Origin: Acidobacteriota bacterium
GTDB taxonomy: Bacteria; Acidobacteriota; UBA890
Assembly: GCA_030609765.1 (NCBI GenBank)
Contig: JAUWTE010000051.1
Span: 1 to 11,497, forward strand
DNA length: 11,497 nucleotides
Direction: 5' to 3'
A model generated the notes under the pieces. The model had not been told where the DNA came from. It saw only the letters and a program-made list of their open reading frames with translations, and made no database searches. Numbering within the stretch: position 1 is the stretch's first letter; each line of letters starts with the position of its first letter. This document shows positions 1-6,709 of the stretch, piece after piece. A program made the translations under genes and the position numbers.

Positions 1-67
1 CCGCATCGGCGCCGCACAGAGCTACTCCGGTGAACCATAGCAAGCAGACCATGGCCCAACGGCTCAC
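1..67 (-). CDS. Exported protein, N-terminal fragment (cut by window edge)
   Basis: The minus strand opens a frame here that runs off the left edge. A strong Shine-Dalgarno GGAGG (75-79) precedes two possible starts. The ATG at 71-73 lies only one base after it, too close to be used well. The GTG at 65-67 lies 7 nt away, which is the usual spacing, so GTG is preferred. The peptide from GTG begins MSRWAMVCLLWFTGVALCG, a short basic end followed by a hydrophobic stretch, which is a typical signal sequence. A Cys follows Val-Ala-Leu, which is a poor lipobox, so signal peptidase I export is at least as likely. An in-frame TAA at 140-142 and no other start codon between it and the ATG exclude a longer N terminus. 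It begins about 95 nt after the transglutaminase/TPR lipoprotein gene on the same strand and may be the next gene of that run. The function cannot be told from 22 codons. Confidence 0.6.
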   Translation of the reverse strand, partial: MSRWAMVCLLWFTGVALCGADA

Positions 68-74
68 ACGCATT

Positions 75-79
75 CCTCC
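75..79 (-). promoter_or_regulatory. Ribosome binding site that selects a GTG start
   Basis: On the minus strand the sequence reads GGTGGAGGAATGCGTGTG. The GGAGG core ends 1 nt before the ATG and 7 nt before the GTG two codons further on. The spacing favours the GTG as the real start of the left-edge gene. Confidence 0.5.
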
Positions 80-161
80 ACCAGGGCCGGTGACAGAACT
101 GTGATCATCACCGGAAAGGAGATGAACAGGAATCGATAGTTACTGGATAGAGGCTAGAGGT

Positions 162-1307
162 CTACTGGCGCTGTGACAACAGGCCACGCACAGATTTCCG
201 AACTCTCTCGGCATCCTCGTGGCGACCCAGCCTATCGTAGGTCTGGGCCAGGAGATTCCGCGGCTCCACATAATCCCGCTTCAAGTTGATGGCGCGCTCG
301 AAGGCGGCGGTAGCCTCTTCCAGATCTCCCTTGCGGTAGAGCGCAACGCCACGATGGTAGTGCAGGAATGGGTTCTTCGACTTGATTCTGATGGCCTGAT
401 CATAGGCCTCGATGGCACCATCCAGAGCGCCCTCTGAAAGCCTGAGATTGCCGAGGTTGTGGTAGGGAGCGGCGAACTCCGCATCGGCCTCGATGGCGGC
501 GAGGTAGGCACGCTCCGCCGCTGCGGCGTCACCCGCCTTGGCGCTCAAAACTCCCAGGTTGTTGTGGGCCAGCGAGAAGTCGGGGCGCACCTTGGTCGCG
601 ATGTCGAAGTTACGTCTCACCTGATCCCATGGAACTTCCTCGCCAGCCTGAGTCGCCGCATCGATGATTTCATAGCCGCGATTGTTGTAATAATGCGCCA
701 AGACGGTTAGGTCATCGATGATCCGGAAGGTCCGGTAGTTCGGAAGCTCACCGGCAAAGTCGATCATCGTCCAGCCTCTTTCCGTTCGCGCCACCGCGGC
801 GATATGGCCGGAATCAACGATGATCTCCTCTTCGCGTCGTATGTCGTGCACCCGGTCGGAAGCGTCGATGTAGTAGGCATCCAGACCGACGCCTCGTGCC
901 AGACCAATGAACACCGACGTCAGCGCCAGGCAGTTTCCATAGCCGCGGATAACGGTCTCATCAGCGGGAGCGGTGGCCGTGACCTGGTACTCGAGGCCGA
1001 ATTGGTTTTCGTCGGTGACGGCCTCGACAAGGACCCTGGCGGCCTCGTACTCGCTGCGGATGTAGCGTGTAAGCTCGTGCGCCTGCTCCACGAGCTCGGG
1101 CGTCACTTGATAGGGAACGATGATCTCGCCCGGGCTGGCGTTTATCACCCTGCGGTGAGCTTCAGCGCGCAACTCGTCGGGGGTGTAGGTGGTTTGAGTA
1201 GGATTACTGGTTGAGGCAGTTGAGGCACAGGATACGAGGACCAGGGCAGCGCACAGGGATAGTGCACCCACAGACAGCCGCCTGGTTGTCGACCTTGCGA
1301 TCATCAT
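162..1307 (-). CDS. Lipoprotein with transglutaminase-like domain and C-terminal TPRs
   Basis: The 381-residue product starts with a basic end and a hydrophobic segment closed by the lipobox Leu24-Val-Ser-Cys27, so it should be a lipid-anchored envelope protein. Residues about 70-200 resemble the transglutaminase-like (papain-fold) superfamily: the Cys lies in GYGNCLALT (Cys126), followed by SGHIAAVA (His168) and TMIDFAG (Asp183), in the order and spacing of the Cys-His-Asp triad. Residues about 230-375 form four TPR units of the A/G/A/Y-x-A-I-x-L type, which usually bind proteins. The family includes proteases, amidases and cross-linking enzymes, so the triad suggests catalysis but does not show which reaction. 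Two adjacent ATGs (1305-1307 and 1302-1304) are possible starts and no clear Shine-Dalgarno precedes them. A 20-nt tandem repeat ends 1 nt upstream of the first ATG. The gene lies 114 nt after the TPR gene at 1422-2402, probably in the same transcription unit. Confidence 0.85.
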   Translation of the reverse strand: MMIARSTTRRLSVGALSLCAALVLVSCASTASTSNPTQTTYTPDELRAEAHRRVINASPGEIIVPYQVTPELVEQAHELTRYIRSEYEAARVLVEAVTDENQFGLEYQVTATAPADETVIRGYGNCLALTSVFIGLARGVGLDAYYIDASDRVHDIRREEEIIVDSGHIAAVARTERGWTMIDFAGELPNYRTFRIIDDLTVLAHYYNNRGYEIIDAATQAGEEVPWDQVRRNFDIATKVRPDFSLAHNNLGVLSAKAGDAAAAERAYLAAIEADAEFAAPYHNLGNLRLSEGALDGAIEAYDQAIRIKSKNPFLHYHRGVALYRKGDLEEATAAFERAINLKRDYVEPRNLLAQTYDRLGRHEDAERVRKSVRGLLSQRQ

Positions 1308-1308
1308 A

Positions 1309-1348
1309 TTGATTCAACACCATCCCGCTTGATTCAACACCATCCCAC
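1309..1348. repeat. Two-copy 20-nt tandem repeat before the lipoprotein gene
   Basis: TTGATTCAACACCATCCCGC (1309-1328) is followed directly by TTGATTCAACACCATCCCAC (1329-1348), which match at 19 of 20 positions. The repeat abuts the start codon of the minus-strand transglutaminase/TPR lipoprotein gene and therefore lies in its leader. On the minus strand each copy carries GGGATGGTGTTGAATCAA, and the upstream copy opens a nine-codon frame (MVLNQAGWC, then stop) that ends inside the second copy. It could be a paired operator, a translational control element or a simple recent duplication; the sequence does not decide. Confidence 0.85.
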
Positions 1349-1405
1349 CCGCCGCTATCTGTAAGACGTCTGACGGCGATAGTTGGTCGAAAACGATTTG
1401 TCGCG

Positions 1406-1421
1406 GCCGCGTTTCAGCGGC
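1406..1421 (-). terminator. Weak hairpin at the stop of the CarboxypepD-reg/TPR gene
   Basis: On the minus strand, immediately after the stop codon, GCCGC and GCGGC pair around the loop TGAAAC. The stem is only 5 bp, though all G-C. The nearest T run (TTTT) comes about 12 nt later instead of directly after the stem. It could be a weak or Rho-assisted terminator, an RNA processing site, or chance in GC-rich DNA. Confidence 0.2.
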
Positions 1422-2402
1422 TCAAATACCTGCTCTCAACGCATCCAGAATCTGTTGAACCAGGGGCACATCCGGATTGTCCGCAGGTGCCATCTCCAGG
1501 AACTTCTCGAAGGCGGCGATGGCCAAATCGATCTCATTCATGTTCACGTAGGCAAAGCCCATCTGCTTCTGCGCCGGCAAGAAGCTCGGGTCGATCTGCA
1601 ATGCCCTCTTGTAGTAGTTGACGGCCTTGTCCGCTACCCGCTGTTGGAAGTACAGCTCAGCAACGTTGTAGAAGACAGCAGGATCATCGGGACTCTGCTC
1701 GATGACACGCTCGAACAGGGGAATCGCCTCCTCCGACTTTCCTTCTCTGACCAGAAGCTCTGCGAGATTCGCCAGGGATCTGGATTCCGCCGGGTCCTGA
1801 GCCAGAACTTTCTCGTAGGCCGCCTTGGCCTCCTCGAGGTCGCCGAGCTCCTTGTAGGCGTTGCCGATGTTCACGTACACCTGGTAGAAGCCTGGGTTGA
1901 CTACCGCGAACTCCTCCCACTTGCCGATCGCCGCCTCGTACTCCTCCTGGTCGAAGAGGGCATTCCCCTCATCGAACAGCTCTCGCCCTGCCACTTCGCC
2001 TACGGCAACGCCTCCCACAGGAGCCTCGTAGGGCTCGAGGGTGACGTCCATGTTCGGGTTGCGGCCGAAGCCATTGACGTTGGCGTCGATCTCGAGCGGG
2101 ATAAACCCCTGCTTCCTGAAGGTGAACCTCCAGCTATCGTTGCTCAGACCCAGAACGGCCCAACGACCATCTTCGTCGGTGGTTACGGCGTAGGTGTCGG
2201 GTGTCTGCTCCGCGTTGAAGGCGCTCACCTCGACGCCCGCAATCGGGTTGCCTTCAGGGTCGGTCACAAGACCCTGCAGACGCCCTCTGCCGCTCTGCGC
2301 CAGCGCTGGGGCTACCATGAGGGAAACTAGCAGGAATGCCACTACGAACGGGATTCCCTGACGTACTCCAGGGGCTTGCCAGCCCATCCGGACCTTCGCC
2401 AT
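1422..2402 (-). CDS. Secreted carboxypeptidase-regulatory-like and TPR protein
   Basis: The chosen start, MAKVRMGW, gives 326 residues. A longer frame opens at 2465, but GGAGGAGG at 2409-2416 stands 6 nt before the ATG at 2400-2402, and the extra 21 residues would bury the signal peptide. Residues 1-36 are a signal peptide with hydrophobic core IPFVVAFLLVSLMVAPALA and a likely signal peptidase I cut after Ala-Leu-Ala, before Gln. Residues about 40-125 match the carboxypeptidase regulatory-like beta-sandwich: GLVTDPEGNPIAGVEVSAFN, then TTDEDGRW and a closing VTLEPY. Residues about 138-320 hold about five TPR units, for example NIGNAYKELGDLEEAKAAYE. No catalytic residues are visible, so the protein probably works as a scaffold or adaptor outside the cytoplasm. 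It follows the second GWxTD gene by about 70 nt. GWxTD and TPR parts are joined in one protein at 4297-6516, while here they are in neighbouring genes, which suggests that this protein partners the 2473-4269 product. Confidence 0.85.
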   Translation of the reverse strand: MAKVRMGWQAPGVRQGIPFVVAFLLVSLMVAPALAQSGRGRLQGLVTDPEGNPIAGVEVSAFNAEQTPDTYAVTTDEDGRWAVLGLSNDSWRFTFRKQGFIPLEIDANVNGFGRNPNMDVTLEPYEAPVGGVAVGEVAGRELFDEGNALFDQEEYEAAIGKWEEFAVVNPGFYQVYVNIGNAYKELGDLEEAKAAYEKVLAQDPAESRSLANLAELLVREGKSEEAIPLFERVIEQSPDDPAVFYNVAELYFQQRVADKAVNYYKRALQIDPSFLPAQKQMGFAYVNMNEIDLAIAAFEKFLEMAPADNPDVPLVQQILDALRAGI

Positions 2403-2408
2403 CGCCAT

Positions 2409-2416
2409 CCTCCTCC
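2409..2416 (-). promoter_or_regulatory. Strong ribosome binding site fixing the start at 2402
   Basis: The minus strand reads GGATGGAGGAGGATGGCGATG. The AGGAGG core touches the first ATG (2406-2408), leaving no spacing, but lies 6 nt from the second ATG (2400-2402). The second ATG is therefore the better start. The ATG at 2463-2465 has no comparable site. Confidence 0.65.
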
Positions 2417-2472
2417 ATCCGCCCGGCGTCTGTGCCCCGGTGCGGGTCGAAACCTGTTCCTGCATAGGTGCG

Positions 2473-4269
2473 CTATTGAGCGGGGCCTTCCCCCGCTAAC
2501 GTAAATGGTACCTCATAAGTCAGCTCGTTCTCCGACACAACGTCCTTGACTCTGATGAGAATCCTGTAGCTGCCGCCGGGTTCGATCTGAACCACCTGCG
2601 CCAGCGGTATCTGCTGTCCAATCGCGAAGTAATTGAGAGTTTGGGTGGGAAGCCGCGCGATAATCTCGTCACTATCACCGTGCAGAAGAGTGTGCTCCAC
2701 CTCGAGTTGCGGCTGCTGAGAGGTCGGGTCGATGCTCGCCCCCATGACGAAGTAGAGCAACTCGATGGTGTCGTCGCGCTGGAAGTGGCGATCGATATCG
2801 ACGTCGAGCTGGATATTGCCGATGCGCACGCCCTCATAGACCTTGTCGATGTCGATGCTCTCGGTCTGCTCCCGCATCGGAGGCCTCGCCACCAGAACAC
2901 TGGTGAGTGTCAATTGGCCAGTGCCGAAGTTGGGCACTTCGATGGGTGTGCTCAGCGTTGTGAGGCGCTCGGATATGTCGTCGATTACCCCCCAGGCAAG
3001 ACGGTAGCTTCCCGGCACCATCGTCATTCCAAACGAATATGTACGACTCGCGCTCTCCGTACCCTCGACCGGGTCGACGAGGAACTCCATGGCCATCTGA
3101 CGCAGGAGCTGCTCCGGACCCGCCGGGCTCTCCTGAAGCAGGAAGCCGAAAGCATGCACCGGCGCCGGCGGCAGAGGAACATCCGCGACCTCCGCCTCAC
3201 CCTCCTGTTCGCCAACCCCAACGGCTTCAACCTCGCCCACCTCTCCGGCCTCTCCAGCACCCGCCACGGCAGCCTCTCCAGCCGCCACCTCGCTGCCCCC
3301 CACGCCTGCCACATCAGCAAAGGTCAGCGCCTGCTTGTCGAGCTTGAATGCAACGACCATGTAGGTGTTGTTTTCCGGAGCCGGGAAGTAAGCAGTCTCG
3401 AATCGCAGGCCGATCTCTTGCCTCGAGACCCCTTCGTCGATGAGCTGCCGCATGGCCTCTCCGGCGGCGGATAGCCTGGCGGTGGCAGGGTTTTCCCCAC
3501 CGGAACCAGCGCCCTCATTGCCGGCAACCGTGGCGCCCGTAACAGCGGGGGTTACGGTGCGAGAGCCGGCAAGGAGCAATGCGAAGAGCGCCTGTAGGTC
3601 TCGGTGAGCAAGCAGGGCATCTTGGTCTAGCGTGAGCCTACGGCCTGTGCGCGAGTAGCCCTTCTGCGACTGCTCGAAGACAACCTGCTCTATACCTTCG
3701 AGATAGGGGTTGATCGCCGGATCGATGCTCCAAATGATACGGAACCGTCGGTCGCCTTCGGACCCACCTGGTGGGTTCACCGCTTCCGGGTCAACGCTGA
3801 GTCGTCGTCTCTCCTGTTCGAGAATGGCGTCCTCACTGTAGATGAGGATGAACTGCCCGCGATCAGTCCGATATCCTGGCAGGTCCTCGTTGCCGAACTT
3901 ACGATTCGCCGCCGCGACCCTCCTCATGTACAGGTCGCGGAATTCGTTGACCTCAGTACCAGGCGTCGGGTCGCGCTTCTCCCAGAACTCGGCGACGAAG
4001 GCCGCCTTCTGCTCATCGGTAACGGCGCTTCCCCAGGCATCCCTCTCTCGTTTTGTCGAGATCAGCCAGACGATATTGATGAAGTCCTCGAGGACCTCAC
4101 CTTCATCGAGCCCTGACGCCTGCTGGGACTGTCCCTCATCCTGGAACCCAGGTGACCCACCCGGGCGCTCCTGGCTAGCCAGGACGCTGGAGCTCAGGCC
4201 AGCAGCCGGAAGGCCGGCGATCAGCAAAATTGCGACGATCGTTTTTTTGCTCATAGCGGAGCTACCCAT
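2473..4269 (-). CDS. GWxTD-domain protein, GYRTD variant with low-complexity insert
   Basis: The product has 598 residues from the ATG at 4269, or 593 from the ATG at 4254 (MSKKTIVAILLIAGLPAAG), with no Shine-Dalgarno to choose between them. A signal peptide spans residues 1-31, with a likely cut after Val-Leu-Ala. Residues about 55-210 form the GWxTD domain: FWEKRDPTPGTEVNEF (95-110) and PGYRTDRGQFILIYSE (131-146), with Tyr replacing the Trp that names the family. Residues about 285-460 look beta-rich and are broken by an insert at 320-365 made almost wholly of Gly, Ala, Glu and Val. Residues about 470-595 look like another beta-sandwich. There is no TPR tail, unlike the paralogue upstream. 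GWxTD domains are frequent in Acidobacteriota and Bacteroidota, and I know of no established function. It starts 27 nt after the other GWxTD gene, so co-transcription is likely. Confidence 0.85.
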   Translation of the reverse strand: MGSSAMSKKTIVAILLIAGLPAAGLSSSVLASQERPGGSPGFQDEGQSQQASGLDEGEVLEDFINIVWLISTKRERDAWGSAVTDEQKAAFVAEFWEKRDPTPGTEVNEFRDLYMRRVAAANRKFGNEDLPGYRTDRGQFILIYSEDAILEQERRRLSVDPEAVNPPGGSEGDRRFRIIWSIDPAINPYLEGIEQVVFEQSQKGYSRTGRRLTLDQDALLAHRDLQALFALLLAGSRTVTPAVTGATVAGNEGAGSGGENPATARLSAAGEAMRQLIDEGVSRQEIGLRFETAYFPAPENNTYMVVAFKLDKQALTFADVAGVGGSEVAAGEAAVAGAGEAGEVGEVEAVGVGEQEGEAEVADVPLPPAPVHAFGFLLQESPAGPEQLLRQMAMEFLVDPVEGTESASRTYSFGMTMVPGSYRLAWGVIDDISERLTTLSTPIEVPNFGTGQLTLTSVLVARPPMREQTESIDIDKVYEGVRIGNIQLDVDIDRHFQRDDTIELLYFVMGASIDPTSQQPQLEVEHTLLHGDSDEIIARLPTQTLNYFAIGQQIPLAQVVQIEPGGSYRILIRVKDVVSENELTYEVPFTLAGEGPAQ

Positions 4270-4296
4270 GATCGAATGTAGACGTGGATGAGCCTC

Positions 4297-6516
4297 TTAC
4301 TGCTGGAACTGCAGCAAGACCTCGTTGAGGAGACGCTCCATTTCGGCCTGCTCGGGCTCGATCTGGAGAGAAAGCTCGAGGATCTGTCTCGCCTTGTCGA
4401 GCTGTTGGTCGGCGAAATACTCCGCCGCCAACGGGTTGAGCAGCTCGGGAGTGTCACCGCGGATCATCCGGGCACGCTCGTAGTAGCGGATCGCATCGTA
4501 ATGACGTCCCGAATTGGCGTTCGCCTGAGCCACCGTAACCAGCAACGCGTCGTTGCCGGGGTCCTGAACCAGCTCGGGAGTCAGCAACCGGATTACATCC
4601 TCATAGCGTCCAGCGTCCATGAGAAGCTCCGTTTGTAGATCAAGGCCCTCCTGGAAATCGGGCTCACGGCGCAGAGCTCCATTCAGGGCGCGGATCGCCA
4701 GGTCGGTCTCACCGAGTACACGGTACTGCCGCGCCAGGGCCAGGCCGACCCGCGGGTCGGACGGTGGGGTCTGACTCTGAGCCTGCACAAAGGGACTGGC
4801 GAATTGATCCTCGCTGACGACGCGAACCGAGAAAGTCTCCGCGTCGCGATCGTCCTGGTCGACATCCACGGTCAGCCTGTACTCACCGGTATCGACATCG
4901 GTCAGATCCAGGATGGCGATCTGGTTGACGACACCACTGCGATCAGCCACCGACGGATCCACGTAAACGGTCTTCTCTAGAGCAATGCCTTCTTCGTTGG
5001 CCAACGTGTAGTTGGCGGCCGCGCGAACGGTCGCCCCGGTGGGGAAGTAGATCTGGTGATACACCTTGATCTCCCCACCCTCCAGGAAATCCCCACTAAC
5101 GGACGGGACAAGTACCAGCCTGCCGACCTGAAAGGGGAGGTGTCGACCGTAGGGGTCATAGTCGTCGCGGATCTCGAACTGATCAAGCAGGATAGTTCTC
5201 GAGGTCCGCAGGCGATCAGGCCGCAGCCCCGGCACTCTGAGATCGAACTCGGCGCGCCCGAACTCGCGCGAGACGTTGTTTTCGAGAATCAGGTCCAGCT
5301 TGTAGTTACCCGGCACCAACGGCATCCGATCCATATGAAGGAGGGGCCCACGACGCAGCGTGCGAGCTTGCTCCTCATCGAGGTCGGCCTGCAAGATCTT
5401 GGAGCCGCCCTGCGAACCTTCAATGCGGGCGATAGCTCGCGCCTGCCCGTCGAGAACCGCGCCACTGACCTCGAAGGTGATGTAATAGCGCTCCTCGTAC
5501 TCGATAAGGTTGAGCCGCCCCCCTTCGGTGCGAACGGCGTAGTGGAGGAACGGAACGCCGGAAGGATCGAGGAGAGCGATGGCATCTGCCCGCATCGGCA
5601 GGGTCTCGAAGCGAACGCTCGCTTCCGTCTCGCCGGTAAGAGCGCGGTAGGCCCACATGGGGTTGGGCATGATGCGCTCGGGGATCATCGCGATATCGGC
5701 GATCATCATCTCGGAGCGCAACGACTGCGCTCCCATCAACGCCGACGAGTCACCAGGGATAAACGAAAGAGAAACCTGGGCCAGCTCTCCGTCGACATCC
5801 TGGAGCACCTGATATGCGGCGCCGATCTCGCCGTCGTACTGCTGTGGCATGCCGAATTGCTGGTTGGCGCCACTGGATTGAATCTGCCGTACCTGGTTTT
5901 CTCCCGCCGGATTGAGGAGCCTCATGGGACCATCCACGAGGGGGCTGTAGAGCCTCATCTCGCCGGTGCCATAGGACTTGTAAAACATCAGGTAGAAGAA
6001 GGGTGGAATCCCGAGCTTGGGCTCCGCGTGAAACCACCAGATCTCTACCGGATAGGCCATCTGGGTGTTGGGGAGCGACTTCATGCTCATCGGCTCACCG
6101 AGGAGCATGTAATAGCGACCGCGGTCGGTTCGCCATCCCGCGCGCGGTGAATCGCGGCCGAAGTGCTTTTCCACGTATGCCAGTCGCTCGTAGTGCAGGT
6201 CAAAGTACTCGTTGGCCGGGGTGCCCGGCGTCGGATCCCGCACAACCCAGAACCGCTCTGCGAAGCTATCTCGCCGCTCATCGGATTGCAGGCGCAGAAA
6301 AACATCTTTTTCGGTCGGGGTGATGATCCAGTGCACGTCATCGAGAAACTGCTGGTGCACCTCCGGCAGGTCGTCTTCATCGAGCTTGGGAAACTCGTCG
6401 AGGTTCAGCTGTTGGCCCTCGGCACTGGTGGCCGGCGCCGCCGGCGACAGACTCAAGACCGGGGCGGCGCTGAAAACCGCGATCAAGACCAAAATGAATA
6501 TCTTCATGATTTTCAT
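4297..6516 (-). CDS. GWxTD-domain protein with C-terminal TPRs
   Basis: The start used is MKIMKIFILVLIAVFSAA (739 residues). The frame extends to an ATG at 6582, but that would put 22 residues before the signal peptide, and a -10-like box at 6585-6590 would place that ATG at or upstream of the transcription start. The ATG three codons downstream (6505-6507) is also possible. After the signal peptide (1-25 or so), residues about 40-200 form the GWxTD domain: DDVHWIITPTEKDVFLRL, then FWVVRDPTPGTPANEY, then RAGWRTDRGRYYMLLGEP with the canonical GWRTD at 127-131. The middle is beta-rich and its last part, around IKVYHQIYFPTGATV, looks Ig-like. The last 155 residues hold about four TPR units (LALARQYRVLGETDLAIRAL and following). 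No catalytic residues were recognised. It is the first gene of the run of exported proteins on this strand, 193 nt after the mutase gene, and probably acts as a periplasmic scaffold. Confidence 0.87.
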   Translation of the reverse strand: MKIMKIFILVLIAVFSAAPVLSLSPAAPATSAEGQQLNLDEFPKLDEDDLPEVHQQFLDDVHWIITPTEKDVFLRLQSDERRDSFAERFWVVRDPTPGTPANEYFDLHYERLAYVEKHFGRDSPRAGWRTDRGRYYMLLGEPMSMKSLPNTQMAYPVEIWWFHAEPKLGIPPFFYLMFYKSYGTGEMRLYSPLVDGPMRLLNPAGENQVRQIQSSGANQQFGMPQQYDGEIGAAYQVLQDVDGELAQVSLSFIPGDSSALMGAQSLRSEMMIADIAMIPERIMPNPMWAYRALTGETEASVRFETLPMRADAIALLDPSGVPFLHYAVRTEGGRLNLIEYEERYYITFEVSGAVLDGQARAIARIEGSQGGSKILQADLDEEQARTLRRGPLLHMDRMPLVPGNYKLDLILENNVSREFGRAEFDLRVPGLRPDRLRTSRTILLDQFEIRDDYDPYGRHLPFQVGRLVLVPSVSGDFLEGGEIKVYHQIYFPTGATVRAAANYTLANEEGIALEKTVYVDPSVADRSGVVNQIAILDLTDVDTGEYRLTVDVDQDDRDAETFSVRVVSEDQFASPFVQAQSQTPPSDPRVGLALARQYRVLGETDLAIRALNGALRREPDFQEGLDLQTELLMDAGRYEDVIRLLTPELVQDPGNDALLVTVAQANANSGRHYDAIRYYERARMIRGDTPELLNPLAAEYFADQQLDKARQILELSLQIEPEQAEMERLLNEVLLQFQQ

Positions 6517-6584
6517 ACCGAAGGGGATGCAATCAGAGGGTGTACCACTTCTTTGAGCCAAATCCGCCTGCTCCGGATCCATCC

Positions 6585-6590
6585 ATTCTA
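6585..6590 (-). promoter_or_regulatory. Candidate -10 box upstream of the GWxTD gene run
   Basis: The minus strand reads TAGAAT, 5 of 6 matches to TATAAT. It would place the transcript start near 6578 and leave a leader of about 62 nt before the ATG at 6516. I see no good -35 box. The identical hexamer stands upstream of the aminopeptidase gene. It overlaps the right-hand end of the 32-nt repeat. Confidence 0.25.
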
Positions 6591-6651
6591 TACCGCGATT
6601 CCGATCGAAGCCCGTCTCGCTATACCGCGATTCCGATTGGAGCCGTCCCGT
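6588..6651. repeat. Imperfect tandem repeat, period 32, before the GWxTD gene run
   Basis: CTATACCGCGATTCCGAT occurs exactly at 6588-6605 and again at 6620-6637, with a period of 32 nt. The remaining 14 nt of each unit (CGAAGCCCGTCTCG and TGGAGCCGTCCCGT) are related but carry substitutions and a one-base shift. The repeat occupies the non-coding stretch between the mutase gene and the first GWxTD gene. Its position suits a paired regulator site or the remains of a duplicated promoter, but no binding protein can be named. Confidence 0.8.
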
Positions 6652-6709
6652 GTGATGGTGCTCGTCATGGCGAAGAGGTGGCGTCCCGGGCGCGGCTCAG
6701 CTAGCCAGA

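Noticed and set aside
5056..6150. Long plus-strand open frame (364 codons) opposite the GWxTD/TPR gene; similar long frames at 1383-2330, 2641-3474 and 7304-8431
   Set aside because: They lie antisense to genes with recognisable domains, show no motif or signal, and are expected from codon bias in GC-rich DNA.
6517..6582. Longer N terminus of the GWxTD/TPR protein from the ATG at 6582
   Set aside because: It would place 22 residues ahead of a normal signal peptide, has no ribosome site, and overlaps the likely promoter region.
6694..6706. Hairpin GGCT...AGCC just after the mutase stop as a terminator
   Set aside because: The stem is only 4 bp and no T run follows.
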